From Gammaproteobacteria bacterium (lineage in GTDB: Bacteria; Pseudomonadota; Gammaproteobacteria; Pseudomonadales; Azotimanducaceae), in contig PCCE01000029.1 of assembly GCA_002731575.1 (NCBI GenBank), forward strand, positions 23,398-61,948: a stretch of DNA of 38,551 nucleotides. The letters are read 5' to 3'. Each line of letters begins with the position of its first letter. The stretch's first letter is position 1. A model generated the notes under the pieces. The model had not been told where the DNA came from. It saw only the letters and a program-made list of their open reading frames with translations, and did no database searches. Shown here in pieces: positions 16,492 through 26,175 of the stretch. Position numbers and translations under genes: made by a program.

Positions 16492-18189
16492 GTGTCAGAT
16501 CATCAACCAAGCCGCGCCGAGGTTATTGGCGCACTTACCGCAGCGGGGCAACCCTTCGAACTTATCGACAGCAGTGTCTACGGCAGAGACTGCCGTTTCT
16601 TCAAACACGCACCGGCAACCCTGCGTGACCTGTTTGCCGACAACGCGACGGATGCAGAGTTCTTAGTCTACGCAGACGAGCGTCTTAGCTATGCGGAGGC
16701 TTACTCACAGGCGGCACAAATTGCCCAACTGTTGATCCGCGACTATGGCATCGCCAAGGGCGACCGCGTCGCTATCTCCATGCGCAATTACCCCGAATGG
16801 ATTCTTAGCTTCATGGCTGTTACCTCCATTGGCGGCATCGCAGTTGCTATGAATTCGCTGTGGCGACCGGATGAAATGGCCTATGGCCTCACCGACTGCG
16901 GCGCAAAAGTCCTGCTCGCCGATGACGAGAGATTGCAGCGCTTCGCACAAATTGAACAGCCACTGAGTGTTCAGACCATTGCAGTACGCAGCAGCGACTA
17001 CCCCGAAAGTCCTGAGCTGAGCGTGCTGCTGGCGGCACAGGTCGCGGAACACGGTATTCTAGCTATGCCGGAGCAATGCCCTACAGCCGAGGATGACGCC
17101 GCCATTTTGTATACCTCGGGTTCTACCGGCCACCCCAAGGGCGTGGTGTCCTGCCATATGAACATTTTAGCTGCCTTACTGAGCTGGGAGCTTGACCAAA
17201 CCAGCGCCATTGCTATGTTGCCGGAACCGCCCGCGCCCTTGGCTCATCAGGCCGCGACACTGCTAGCGGTGCCGCTGTTTCATGCCACTGGGTCGCATGC
17301 CGTGTATCTGGCCAGCTATCGGCACCAGCGTAAAATCGTTTCCATGTATAAGTGGGATGCCGCAGCAGCAGCTAAGCTAATAGAAACAGAGCAAATCAAT
17401 TCCTTTATTGCCCCAGCAGCAATGACCGGCGACTTGGTCCAAGAAGCCGCACGCACCCAGAGCGATCTAAGCACGCTGGCCTCTGTGGGGGGTGGAGGCG
17501 CACCACGGGCACCAGAACAGGTGCGGAGCATCGAAAAATCCTTCACCAATGCGCTGCCAAGCACTGGCTGGGGTATGACTGAAACCAACGCCATAGGCAC
17601 TGGTATCGGTGGCCTCGATTACCTAGCGCACCCGGAAAGTTCGGGACGCTGCAGTGCGGTTATGGAACTTCAGGTTATCGACGAACAAGGCAATGAGCTC
17701 GCAGCAGGAGAGCGCGGCGAACTGCTGATACGCGGAGCGGCGGTGTTTCGCGGTTACTGGCAACGCCCAGACGCGAACGCCGAAACCTTCCTGCCCGGTG
17801 GTTGGATGCGTACCGGTGATGTGGCTTACTTGGATGACGAGGGCTATCTCTACATTGTCGACCGGATCAAGGATCTGGTTATCCGTGGCGGCGAAAACAT
17901 CGGTTGCGGCGAGGTTGAAGCGGCCTTACTTGAGCACCCGCTGATTCAGGAAGCGTCGGTTTACGCCGTTCCTGACGAGCGCTTGGGCGAGGAAGTAGGC
18001 TCCACCCTGTACGTTGCCTCTGCTATCGCCGAACAAGATCTTTCAGGCTTTTTGCAAGAGCGGCTTGCAAAATTTAAGATCCCGCGCTTTATTCACCAGC
18101 AGGTAGAGCCGCTACCACGCACCGCGTCAGGTAAAATTCTGAAGCGGGACTTGCGTGAACAAGCCTGCCAACGGCTGGGCCTAAGCTAA
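16492..18189 (+). CDS. Acyl-CoA synthetase (AMP-dependent ligase)
   Basis: A 565-residue member of the acyl-adenylate-forming family, which activates a carboxylic acid to acyl-AMP and then acyl-CoA. The phosphate-binding loop ILYTSGSTGHPKGVV, the A5 motif TGWGMTETNA, A7 GWMRTGDVAYLDDEGYL, A8 hinge IVDRIKDLVIRGGENI and the A10 catalytic lysine in TASGKILKRDLR are all present, so it should be active. The acid substrate is not predictable; length and closeness to fatty-acid CoA ligases suggest a medium or long chain or an aromatic acid. The start is GTG with GGGAG ten bases upstream. Its TAA overlaps the ATG of the esterase gene, so the pair is translationally coupled and likely acts in one pathway. 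Confidence 0.93.
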   Translation: MSDHQPSRAEVIGALTAAGQPFELIDSSVYGRDCRFFKHAPATLRDLFADNATDAEFLVYADERLSYAEAYSQAAQIAQLLIRDYGIAKGDRVAISMRNYPEWILSFMAVTSIGGIAVAMNSLWRPDEMAYGLTDCGAKVLLADDERLQRFAQIEQPLSVQTIAVRSSDYPESPELSVLLAAQVAEHGILAMPEQCPTAEDDAAILYTSGSTGHPKGVVSCHMNILAALLSWELDQTSAIAMLPEPPAPLAHQAATLLAVPLFHATGSHAVYLASYRHQRKIVSMYKWDAAAAAKLIETEQINSFIAPAAMTGDLVQEAARTQSDLSTLASVGGGGAPRAPEQVRSIEKSFTNALPSTGWGMTETNAIGTGIGGLDYLAHPESSGRCSAVMELQVIDEQGNELAAGERGELLIRGAAVFRGYWQRPDANAETFLPGGWMRTGDVAYLDDEGYLYIVDRIKDLVIRGGENIGCGEVEAALLEHPLIQEASVYAVPDERLGEEVGSTLYVASAIAEQDLSGFLQERLAKFKIPRFIHQQVEPLPRTASGKILKRDLREQACQRLGLS

Positions 18190-19862
18190 TGGTCAGCCCG
18201 CAGTTGGCGCGGCACTTCATGCTCGCCGCATGCACACTGCTACTGGCCTGCACCGAGCATCCTGAGACAATGACCACAGCACTGACCTCAACTACGACCG
18301 TGACAGACCCCCTCCTCAAACCAACCCAAGCTGGCAGCGTGCGCGGCGTATGGGCCAACGACGAACAGCAAATTGCTGCCTTTCATGGCCTGCCTTTCGC
18401 CGCGCCGCCGGTCGGCCAACTGCGATGGCGTCCGCCTCAGGCTATGGCATCCTGGTCGGGTGTCAGAAGCGCCGCAACCCCGGGAAATGCCTGCTATCAG
18501 GCCTTTAGCGAGGACGAATTCGTCTGGAGCCGAGGCGAGTATCCACGCAGCGAAGACTGTTTATATCTCAACCTCTGGGCTGATACAGCCAGCGCCAAGC
18601 CACTGCCCGTGATGGTGTGGTTTCATGGTGGCGCACATACCGGTGGCTACGCCCATGTGCCATTGTTTGATGGCACGGAACTGGCGCGTAAGGGCGTGCT
18701 GCTGGTCTCGGTAAACTATCGGCTGGGGCCATGGGGATTCTTAGCACACCCTGCGTTAAGCGCAGAGTCGCAACATGGCAGCAGTGGCAACTATGGCCTG
18801 CTGGATAAAATTGCTGCGCTGCAGTGGGTGCGCGACAACATCGCAAACTTTGGCGGCGACCCAAACAACGTCACTATTTTTGGCCAGTCTGCGGGTTCTA
18901 TGAGCGTTTGTGCGCTGATGTCCTCGCCCCTGAGTCAGGGCCTGTTCCACAAGGCCATTGGTCAATCTGCGGCCTATTGGTCGCGTCATCGACAGGATCC
19001 GAGCGGCGAGCAGCGCGGCCAGCAGTTTGCCACTCACCTGCTACCAAAGCACCGCGACATCAGCGCCCAAGACCTGCGCGACATCGACAACGACAGCTTG
19101 CTAAGCGCCGCTACTGACAGCGGTTGGGACAACGGCTCCGGATTACTAAGTGTGGACGGCTGGGTGTTGCCCAAGGCTCCGTTGGAAGTGTTCGCAGCAG
19201 GCAGGCAGACCAAGGTACCAACGCTGCTAGGCTCTTTAGCCAACGAAGGCATTGAACTGCTGCCTCTTAATGCGCAACTGAGCAACGCGGATTTTCAACA
19301 AGGCTTAGCGGCAAGGTTCGGTGAACTTGCCGGGCCACTGCAAGCGGCCTACGCGAATGAACTCAGCCAGAGTCCGGGATTTGCGCTACAAAGTATTGAG
19401 ACCGATCTTTTTATGGCCCTCGCCATGCGCCGCTGGGCGGCCTATCAAACGGCCATTGGTGCCCCAAGTTATTTGTACTTTATGGACTATGTGCCGCCAG
19501 CCTATCAGCTGTATCGGCACGATCAGCCTGACCTGATACTTGCTGGCGGGCCGCGCAGTGCTGGGGCCTATCACTCCGGCGATCTACCCTTCGTATTCAA
19601 CAACGTCGGCAAAACCGGAGATTTCTGGAACCCTGAAGACCACCAAATGGCGGACCGCATCAGCGACTACTGGACGGAATTTGCCAAAACTGGCGCACCC
19701 AGTCTGCCTCACCAGCCACGCTGGGACCCTTACCGAGGCGAAGACCACAACACCCTGCAGCTGAATCTGCCCGGGCAACAAATTGCGGGGGCGCTGCGCA
19801 CTAAACTCGATATCCTGCAGCGCCATATCAACAGCCAAGAGAGCTCAACTCGTAATCTCTGA
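18189..19862 (+). CDS. Type-B carboxylesterase lipoprotein
   Basis: A 557-residue alpha/beta hydrolase of the carboxylesterase/cholinesterase family. It has a lipoprotein signal (LLAC, Cys21), so it should be anchored in the cell envelope. Catalytic residues are Ser234 in FGQSAGS, Glu353 in ANEGIE and His462 in AYHSGDLPF; the oxyanion HGG is in WFHGGAHTGGY, and SEDCLYLNLW is the family cysteine motif. It would release acids from esters outside the cytoplasm, and the coupled acyl-CoA synthetase could activate the acid after import. The natural ester is unknown. ATG at 18189 overlaps the previous stop; an internal ATG at 18219 would also leave a usable signal peptide. Confidence 0.92.
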   Translation: MVSPQLARHFMLAACTLLLACTEHPETMTTALTSTTTVTDPLLKPTQAGSVRGVWANDEQQIAAFHGLPFAAPPVGQLRWRPPQAMASWSGVRSAATPGNACYQAFSEDEFVWSRGEYPRSEDCLYLNLWADTASAKPLPVMVWFHGGAHTGGYAHVPLFDGTELARKGVLLVSVNYRLGPWGFLAHPALSAESQHGSSGNYGLLDKIAALQWVRDNIANFGGDPNNVTIFGQSAGSMSVCALMSSPLSQGLFHKAIGQSAAYWSRHRQDPSGEQRGQQFATHLLPKHRDISAQDLRDIDNDSLLSAATDSGWDNGSGLLSVDGWVLPKAPLEVFAAGRQTKVPTLLGSLANEGIELLPLNAQLSNADFQQGLAARFGELAGPLQAAYANELSQSPGFALQSIETDLFMALAMRRWAAYQTAIGAPSYLYFMDYVPPAYQLYRHDQPDLILAGGPRSAGAYHSGDLPFVFNNVGKTGDFWNPEDHQMADRISDYWTEFAKTGAPSLPHQPRWDPYRGEDHNTLQLNLPGQQIAGALRTKLDILQRHINSQESSTRNL

Positions 19863-19920
19863 TTTGCGATGAACACGGGCAGAGCCTTCCAACCACACAG
19901 CAGCACTGTAAACTGCGCTC

Positions 19921-20166
19921 ATGAGTAAGAACAAAGAATCTGCGAATGCCGAGAGCGTAAATTTTGAAGACGCCATGGCGGAACTGGAAAAACTTGTGGC
20001 GCAAATGGAAGAAGGCGATCTGAGTTTAGACGAATCGCTGCAAGCTTTTGAGCGTGGGGTCATGCTAACCCGGCAATGTCAGCAGGCCCTCAGCCAAGCC
20101 GAACTGCGAGTACAGGCCCTCACTGACACAGATACGCTAGTCGACCTTGACCCCGACGCTTCATGA
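19921..20166 (+). CDS. xseB: Exodeoxyribonuclease VII small subunit
   Basis: An 81-residue protein with the family core [44 protein letters not shown]. It binds several copies per XseA to make ExoVII, which degrades single-stranded DNA from both ends. It overlaps the next start by four bases (ATGA), the conserved xseB-ispA arrangement of gammaproteobacteria. The 58 bases before the ATG contain no clear promoter. Confidence 0.95.
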   Translation: MSKNKESANAESVNFEDAMAELEKLVAQMEEGDLSLDESLQAFERGVMLTRQCQQALSQAELRVQALTDTDTLVDLDPDAS

Positions 20167-21044
20167 GCGACCCCCTCGAATCTGTTCGGGCTGATGTGGC
20201 TGCGGCACTGGACACCCTGCTGCCCCGCCAGTCTGCCCTTGCCCAACCCATGATCGATGCCATGCGCCACGCGGTGCTTGGCGGTGGCAAGCGCATGCGC
20301 CCACTGCTCACCTGCGCGGCCTGCGAGGCATTCAGCGGCAGCTATGCGGTAGCCCTGTCACCAGCCTGCGCCTTCGAATTTATTCATGCCTACTCGCTGA
20401 TTCACGATGATCTGCCCGCCATGGACGACGACGATCTGCGCCACGGTCAGGCGGCGACGCATATTGCGTTTGGTGAAGCCAACGCCATTCTTGCCGGGGA
20501 CAGTCTGCATTCGCTGGCATTCCAAGCCGTGGCCGAGGCTCCAGACATTAGCAACGAGGCCAAACTACGCAGCATTGGTCTGTTATCGAAAGCCGCCGGG
20601 TGGCCGGGCATGGCCGGTGGCCAGTGTCTGGATATCGCCGCAGAGGGCCGACAGTTGTCGTTAATCGAGTTGGAAGCCTTACATGGGGCAAAAACCGGAG
20701 CACTGATAGAGTCGGCCTTGATGGTGGGCGCTTACTGCGCAGAGGTTGAGCCAACGGACTCTCGCTTGGCTCTGTTACAACAGTTTGGTGCAAAAATCGG
20801 ACTGGCGTTTCAGGTTGTAGACGACATCCTCGATGTCACCGCAAGCTCTGCCACATTGGGTAAGCCCGCCGGTTCCGACGAGGCGCTGGACAAAAACACC
20901 TTCCCCAAACTGATGGGGCTAGACGCCGCTCAAGCCTACGCCGATGACCTGTTAGAGGCAGCCCTCGCGCTTCTGGATCAGGCGGATTTGGCCACGGAAC
21001 GGCTCTCTCATTTGGCGCACAAGTCGGTTCGGCGTAGCTTCTAG
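20163..21044 (+). CDS. ispA: Farnesyl diphosphate synthase
   Basis: A 293-residue trans-prenyltransferase that condenses IPP with DMAPP and then GPP to make farnesyl-PP for quinones, undecaprenyl-PP and other isoprenoids. The first Asp-rich motif [10 protein letters not shown] begins at Asp82, with Tyr77 five residues upstream setting chain length as in bacterial type II FPP synthases. GGGKRMRP is the IPP site; the second motif is FQVVDDILD. The end [10 protein letters not shown] is a slight variant of the usual -R-x-x. The gene overlaps xseB by four bases and ends back-to-back with the convergent pgpA. The dxs gene that often follows ispA is not here. Confidence 0.95.
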   Translation: MSDPLESVRADVAAALDTLLPRQSALAQPMIDAMRHAVLGGGKRMRPLLTCAACEAFSGSYAVALSPACAFEFIHAYSLIHDDLPAMDDDDLRHGQAATHIAFGEANAILAGDSLHSLAFQAVAEAPDISNEAKLRSIGLLSKAAGWPGMAGGQCLDIAAEGRQLSLIELEALHGAKTGALIESALMVGAYCAEVEPTDSRLALLQQFGAKIGLAFQVVDDILDVTASSATLGKPAGSDEALDKNTFPKLMGLDAAQAYADDLLEAALALLDQADLATERLSHLAHKSVRRSF

Positions 21045-21530
21045 CTAACCAAGTCCAGTGCGCAAGGCTATTGCGGCCAGCCCTAACACCAAGGCGCAGA
21101 GGCCGCCAGCCAGCAGGTCGTCGGCCATAATCCCCAGACCACTGTGCAGACGACGGTCGAGCACGCCAATGGGACCAGGCTTAAGAATGTCGGCGGCACG
21201 AAACAGCACAAAGGCCGCCAACGCCCAACCCAGCGATTGAGGCAGCCAAGCCAGCGCAAGCCACATGCCTGCCACCTCATCGGCGACAATTTGTGGCTCA
21301 TCGCGCAAACCAAGCTGTGCGATCAGGCGGTTACACAGCCACCAGCTGAGCGCAAAGTAAGCGGCGATGATGACGAGCTGCAGAGACCAATGCAGGGGAC
21401 TTAGCAAAAACCACCAGAACACTAACGCGCCCGCAGACCCCCAGGTGCCCGGCGCTGGACGTAAAAACCCTAGGCCCCCTGCGGTAAGCCAAAATACCGC
21501 GGGCTGAAAAAATAGTTTTAGTGTCAGCAT
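21045..21530 (-). CDS. pgpA: Phosphatidylglycerophosphatase A
   Basis: A 161-residue integral inner-membrane phosphatase that removes phosphate from phosphatidylglycerol-phosphate. Family motifs are GFLRPAPGTWGSAGAL at the N-terminus, IVADEVAGMW in the middle and RAADILKPGPIGVLDRR with IMADDLLAGGLCAL near the C-terminus; four or so membrane helices are visible. AGGGG about 9 bases before the ATG supports the start. It is the last gene of a nrdR-ribD-nusB-thiL-pgpA run; 80 bases separate it from thiL. Stop codons of pgpA and ispA are directly adjacent, with no room for a terminator. Confidence 0.94.
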   Translation of the reverse strand: MLTLKLFFQPAVFWLTAGGLGFLRPAPGTWGSAGALVFWWFLLSPLHWSLQLVIIAAYFALSWWLCNRLIAQLGLRDEPQIVADEVAGMWLALAWLPQSLGWALAAFVLFRAADILKPGPIGVLDRRLHSGLGIMADDLLAGGLCALVLGLAAIALRTGLG

Positions 21531-21610
21531 GCTGTTATCCCCTTGGCGCGCGCCTGCCCTGCGGTCGGTGTGCTGTGACCACCCGGGCCAAGCCTTGGCC
21601 GAACACTAGC

Positions 21611-22534
21611 TCAGCCGGCAAAGTGATCGAAACCCTTGGGCGCGATCGACTCTCCGTCCAAGCGCAGGCCGGGCTCCGCAGTGAGCCTACCAATACACCA
21701 AGTAGCGGGCAGCATCTCGGCACTGGCCAGCAGTAGCTCATAGTCGTCGCCGCCAAATAGGGCATCTTCCAGCAACGCCCCTTGAGCTACGGGTATAGCC
21801 GCGGACTGCAAATCCGCGCCGCAGCCGCTGGCCTGACACAAATGCCCAAGGTCCTGCGCTAGGCCATCGGATATGTCGATACCCGCCGTAGCAGCTACCT
21901 GCAGCTCGTATAAGTCGGTGCGCGCCCGGGGCCGATAATAGGCTTGCTGCAGCGGGGTTAGGGCAGCCATGTTCACGGGCAGCATATGTTCTGTGCGCAC
22001 ACAGGCGGCTGCAGCTCCAAGCGGTCCAGTAACATAGAGGCTTTGTCCGGCTGCGGCGCCGGAGCGCAGCAGGGCGCCAGCGGCATCCACTTCACCGTGT
22101 ACGCTAACGGCTACGTTGAGCGGCCCCTTGGCAAGATTACCGCCGCAAATATAAACACCTAGGTCGCGGGCGGCGTCCGCCATGCCACGCGCCAGATCAA
22201 TCACCCAATCACGGCTGTGGGTTTGACTTTGATTTGGCCCTTGCGGCGTGTCTGCTATGGCCAGCGAGACCAAACAATAACGCGGCAGCGCCCCCATGGC
22301 GGCCAGATCCGAGAACGACACCATGAGCGCCCGATAACCAATTAGCTGCGCTGGCGCTGCGGCTGGAAAATGCACATCCGCGAGCAGGGTATCAATGGAT
22401 GCCACCTGCTGTAGCCCGGGGGTTGGCCTGATAAGTGCCGCATCGTCGCCGGGACCAAGGCTGATCCACTCGCCCATGGCGCGGTCTGCTAGGCCCTCAA
22501 CAATGGCATCGATTAGGGCAAACTCGTCCTGCAC
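21611..22534 (-). CDS. thiL: Thiamine-monophosphate kinase
   Basis: A 307-residue ATP-dependent kinase that makes thiamine diphosphate from thiamine monophosphate. The N-terminal metal/ATP site WISLGPGDDAALI, YRALMVSFSDLAAMGALPRYCLVSLAIAD in the AIRS-like core, then GGNLAKGPLNVAVSVHG and the C-terminal ATP-site GIDISDGLAQDLGHLCQASGCG are all in order. The end FGGDDYELLLA is the family signature. Its start follows the nusB stop by five bases, so the two are translated in sequence. No unusual features. Confidence 0.95.
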   Translation of the reverse strand: MQDEFALIDAIVEGLADRAMGEWISLGPGDDAALIRPTPGLQQVASIDTLLADVHFPAAAPAQLIGYRALMVSFSDLAAMGALPRYCLVSLAIADTPQGPNQSQTHSRDWVIDLARGMADAARDLGVYICGGNLAKGPLNVAVSVHGEVDAAGALLRSGAAAGQSLYVTGPLGAAAACVRTEHMLPVNMAALTPLQQAYYRPRARTDLYELQVAATAGIDISDGLAQDLGHLCQASGCGADLQSAAIPVAQGALLEDALFGGDDYELLLASAEMLPATWCIGRLTAEPGLRLDGESIAPKGFDHFAG

Positions 22535-22539
22535 TGGCG

Positions 22540-23007
22540 TCAGTTCCCCTGATGGGCAGCCACTTCAATGCTGCGTACGTCTTGGGCTAGGCGGTCGAGT
22601 ACGCCATTCACGTACTTATACGCATCCTGTGCGCCGAAGGTTTTGGTCAATTCCACGTATTCGTTAATCACTACCGAATAGGGCACGTCGATACGGTAGT
22701 TAAGCTCCGTCGCCGCTAAACGCAAAATCCCCCGCTCTACCACGTCGAGCTGCTCACCAGACCGGTCCAGTAATGGTGCTAGTTGGGCATCTAGCTCACC
22801 GACATGGCGCACCATAAGCGCCAACACATCGGCAAAAAAATCCGCATCGGCTTTGTCCAGCGCCTGCTCGCCAAACTCGCGGCGCAGCTGTAGCACTGCG
22901 GTTTCATTAACCTGCCATTGATAGGCGGCCTGAGTCAGCGCCCGGCGGGCCTTGCGGCGCGCCCACATATTGGTTTTATTTTTCGGCGCTGGAGACTGTT
23001 CTGACAT
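22540..23007 (-). CDS. nusB: Transcription antitermination factor NusB
   Basis: A 155-residue all-helical RNA-binding protein. With NusE (S10) it binds boxA in rRNA leaders and helps RNA polymerase resist termination. The Arg-rich N-terminus RRKARRALTQAAYQWQ and the C-terminal VERGILRLAATELNYRIDVPYSVVINEYVELTKTFGAQDAYKYVNGVLDRL region (described here in parts as RLAATELNYR and VINEYVELTKTFG) match the family. It follows ribD by 15 bases; in many gammaproteobacteria three more riboflavin genes lie in that interval. Confidence 0.95.
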   Translation of the reverse strand: MSEQSPAPKNKTNMWARRKARRALTQAAYQWQVNETAVLQLRREFGEQALDKADADFFADVLALMVRHVGELDAQLAPLLDRSGEQLDVVERGILRLAATELNYRIDVPYSVVINEYVELTKTFGAQDAYKYVNGVLDRLAQDVRSIEVAAHQGN

Positions 23008-23022
23008 GATATTCCTAAAGGC

Positions 23023-24138
23023 TCAGGGCGCGTCGGCGGGAAATGCACTAGGCGCGAGGCGCAGCCAGACATCTTCACCGACCTGGGTGTGTTCTAGCAC
23101 GCTTGCCTGATGGGCTGCAGCCAGCTTGGTAAGCGCGAAGTCTGCCACTGACAGGCTTGCACTGCCCAACACCTTGGGTGCGATAAAGCAGTGCCATTCG
23201 TCCCAAAGCGGCGCAGCAGAATTGGCCTGTAAAAAACTGCCCAGTATTTTCGGGCCTGCCTCAACTAACACATTGTTGCAGCCGCGATCGGCCAAGGCTT
23301 GCAGCAGGTTGGCAATATCCCGCGGCCCGTTGGCTAGGGCCAAATACTCAACAGGCCCAAGGGTCGGCTCAGCATACTGGGCATCGGCATCAAGACCGTG
23401 AACAACCAGAGTGTTGGCGGAAAATATCTGGCTTTGTGGAGGTGCCCGCAAAGTGCTGTCTAGCACCACCCGCAGCGGCTGAACTAAGTTGCCTTCGACC
23501 AATTCGGCAGCGCGCACGTTGAGTTGAGGATTATCGGCAATAACCGTACCTGCACCGGTGATAACCGCATCACTTTGTGCCCGTAGGTGCTGCACTACCC
23601 GGCGCGCCTCAGACCCTGTTATCCACTGACTTTCCCCCGAAGCAAGGGCCACGGCCCCATCCAAACTGCTCGCAGACTTAAGCGCCACACGAGGCCGCTG
23701 CTGCAGAATTCTGCTGACAAATCCTGCAACCATGGCGCGAGCCTCAGGCAGATCTAGAGTGCGCACGTCGATACCAGCTTGGCGCAGCATGGCAGCACCC
23801 TTGCCAGCCACCTGCGGATGCGGGTCTTCGGTGCCAATAACTACTCTTGCTACGCCAGCATCCACGAGGGTCTGCGCGCAAGCTGGCGTGCGTCCAACAA
23901 AGGCACAGGGCTCCAAACTTACGTAAACCGTGGCCCCGGCAATATCACCACCAGCATTGGCAATGGCGTTTACCTCGGCATGTCCTTCGCCAGCAGTACG
24001 GTGGTAGCCGCGGCCTAGCACTATGCCCTGGCGAACGATAATGCAGCCTACCGGTGGATTCGGCGCGCAGCTATTGCGACCCTTGGCCGCCAACTCAAGG
24101 GTGGCCTGGACAAACAATGTGTCGGATAGCAAATCCAT
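23023..24138 (-). CDS. ribD: Bifunctional riboflavin deaminase/reductase RibD
   Basis: A 371-residue enzyme for the second and third steps of riboflavin synthesis. The N-terminal deaminase has the zinc site HAEVNAIANAGG and EPCAFVGRTPAC (usual EPCSHHGRTPPC; the ligand Cys residues remain, the two residues after Cys-Ala differ), and TEDPHPQVAGKG. The C-terminal reductase has KSASSLDGAVALASGESQWIT, then LRAQSDAVITGAGTVIADNP. The frame is open to 24252, but ATG at 24138 begins 13 bases after nrdR and has AAGGG upstream, so it is chosen; the longer form would overlap nrdR. It lies directly between nrdR and nusB. Confidence 0.94.
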   Translation of the reverse strand: MDLLSDTLFVQATLELAAKGRNSCAPNPPVGCIIVRQGIVLGRGYHRTAGEGHAEVNAIANAGGDIAGATVYVSLEPCAFVGRTPACAQTLVDAGVARVVIGTEDPHPQVAGKGAAMLRQAGIDVRTLDLPEARAMVAGFVSRILQQRPRVALKSASSLDGAVALASGESQWITGSEARRVVQHLRAQSDAVITGAGTVIADNPQLNVRAAELVEGNLVQPLRVVLDSTLRAPPQSQIFSANTLVVHGLDADAQYAEPTLGPVEYLALANGPRDIANLLQALADRGCNNVLVEAGPKILGSFLQANSAAPLWDEWHCFIAPKVLGSASLSVADFALTKLAAAHQASVLEHTQVGEDVWLRLAPSAFPADAP

Positions 24139-24151
24139 AGCAGACGCGCCC

Positions 24152-24622
24152 TTAGCTGTTACCCGTGTTGCGACTGCTGGCAAGTTTGTTGATTTCTGCA
24201 GCAAACTCGCTGATGTCTTGGAAGTCCCGGTAGACCGAAGCGAAGCGCACATAGGCTACCGGATCCAGCGCCCGCAGCTGCGTCATAACCGCCTCCCCCA
24301 CCTGCAAGGCGGGCAGCTCACGTTCGCCGGTTGAGCGCAGCTTGTGCTTGATATGGTTTACCGAGGTTTCAATTTGATCGACGCTAACCGGTCGCTTTTC
24401 CAACGCCTTGGACAGGCCATAGCGCAGCTTTTCCTCGTCGAAGGGTTCGCGTCTGCCATCGCGCTTGATCAAATGCGGCATCACCAGTTCTGCGGTTTCA
24501 AATGTTGTAAAACGCTCGCCGCAGCTCAGGCATTCCCGACGTCGGCGTACCGAATCGCCCTCGGCTACCAACCGAGAGTCGATAACCTTAGTGTCGAGAT
24601 CGCTGCAAAAAGGACAATGCAT
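24152..24622 (-). CDS. nrdR: Transcriptional repressor NrdR
   Basis: A 156-residue dNTP/ATP-sensing repressor of ribonucleotide-reductase genes. An N-terminal zinc ribbon ([17 protein letters not shown], then [12 protein letters not shown], four cysteines) is followed by an ATP-cone ([51 protein letters not shown]). Length is normal. Start ATG at 24622. It leads into ribD with a 13-base gap and lies 60 bases downstream of glyA. No NrdR-box pair is apparent in the window. Confidence 0.96.
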   Translation of the reverse strand: MHCPFCSDLDTKVIDSRLVAEGDSVRRRRECLSCGERFTTFETAELVMPHLIKRDGRREPFDEEKLRYGLSKALEKRPVSVDQIETSVNHIKHKLRSTGERELPALQVGEAVMTQLRALDPVAYVRFASVYRDFQDISEFAAEINKLASSRNTGNS

Positions 24623-24639
24623 TTAAAGGGCTTCCCAGA

Positions 24640-24661
24640 GGCAAACATGGCGGCAAACATG
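24640..24661. repeat. Duplicated 10-mer between glyA and nrdR
   Basis: GGCAAACATG occurs twice (24640-24649 and 24652-24661), 12 bases apart, within the 60-base glyA-nrdR gap. On the coding strand it reads as CATGTTTGCC repeated just before nrdR. It could be a small tandem duplication or two half-sites for a regulator; the direct repeat is seen, the role is not. Confidence 0.55.
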
Positions 24662-24682
24662 AAGCCTGCGCAGCCAAAACGT

Positions 24683-25945
<1,263 letters not shown>

Positions 25946-25967
25946 GCAACTTTTTCCCTATCTCAAC

Positions 25968-25995
25968 TGAGCCTTGGCTCAAAAAAGCCAGTATA
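25968..25995 (-). promoter_or_regulatory. glyA: Candidate glyA -10 box and adjacent palindrome
   Basis: On the minus strand TATACT (25995-25990) is a good -10 sequence. A convincing -35 was not found 16-18 bases upstream, so an activator or an extended promoter is possible. Next to it, at 25968-25981, TGAGCC-TT-GGCTCA (plus-strand reading) is a perfect 6-bp palindrome overlapping the expected start of transcription, then six A's on the plus strand. It may be an operator or a 5' mRNA stem. The elements are seen, their use is inferred. Confidence 0.4.
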
Positions 25996-26175
25996 GACCA
26001 TGTCGACAATGAGATGACCTGAAAGAACTGCGACTTTTACGACAACCTTGCTCATTCCCTTTTAAATTGCTCTGCCGACTGCTTGGGAAACCCTTACCGC
26101 TGTCAGGGTAAAGACAAATGTGGCGTCGTAGGCACAGCCCCGTATACTTCGCGCTTTTAGTCTTCAGGAGCCTTC

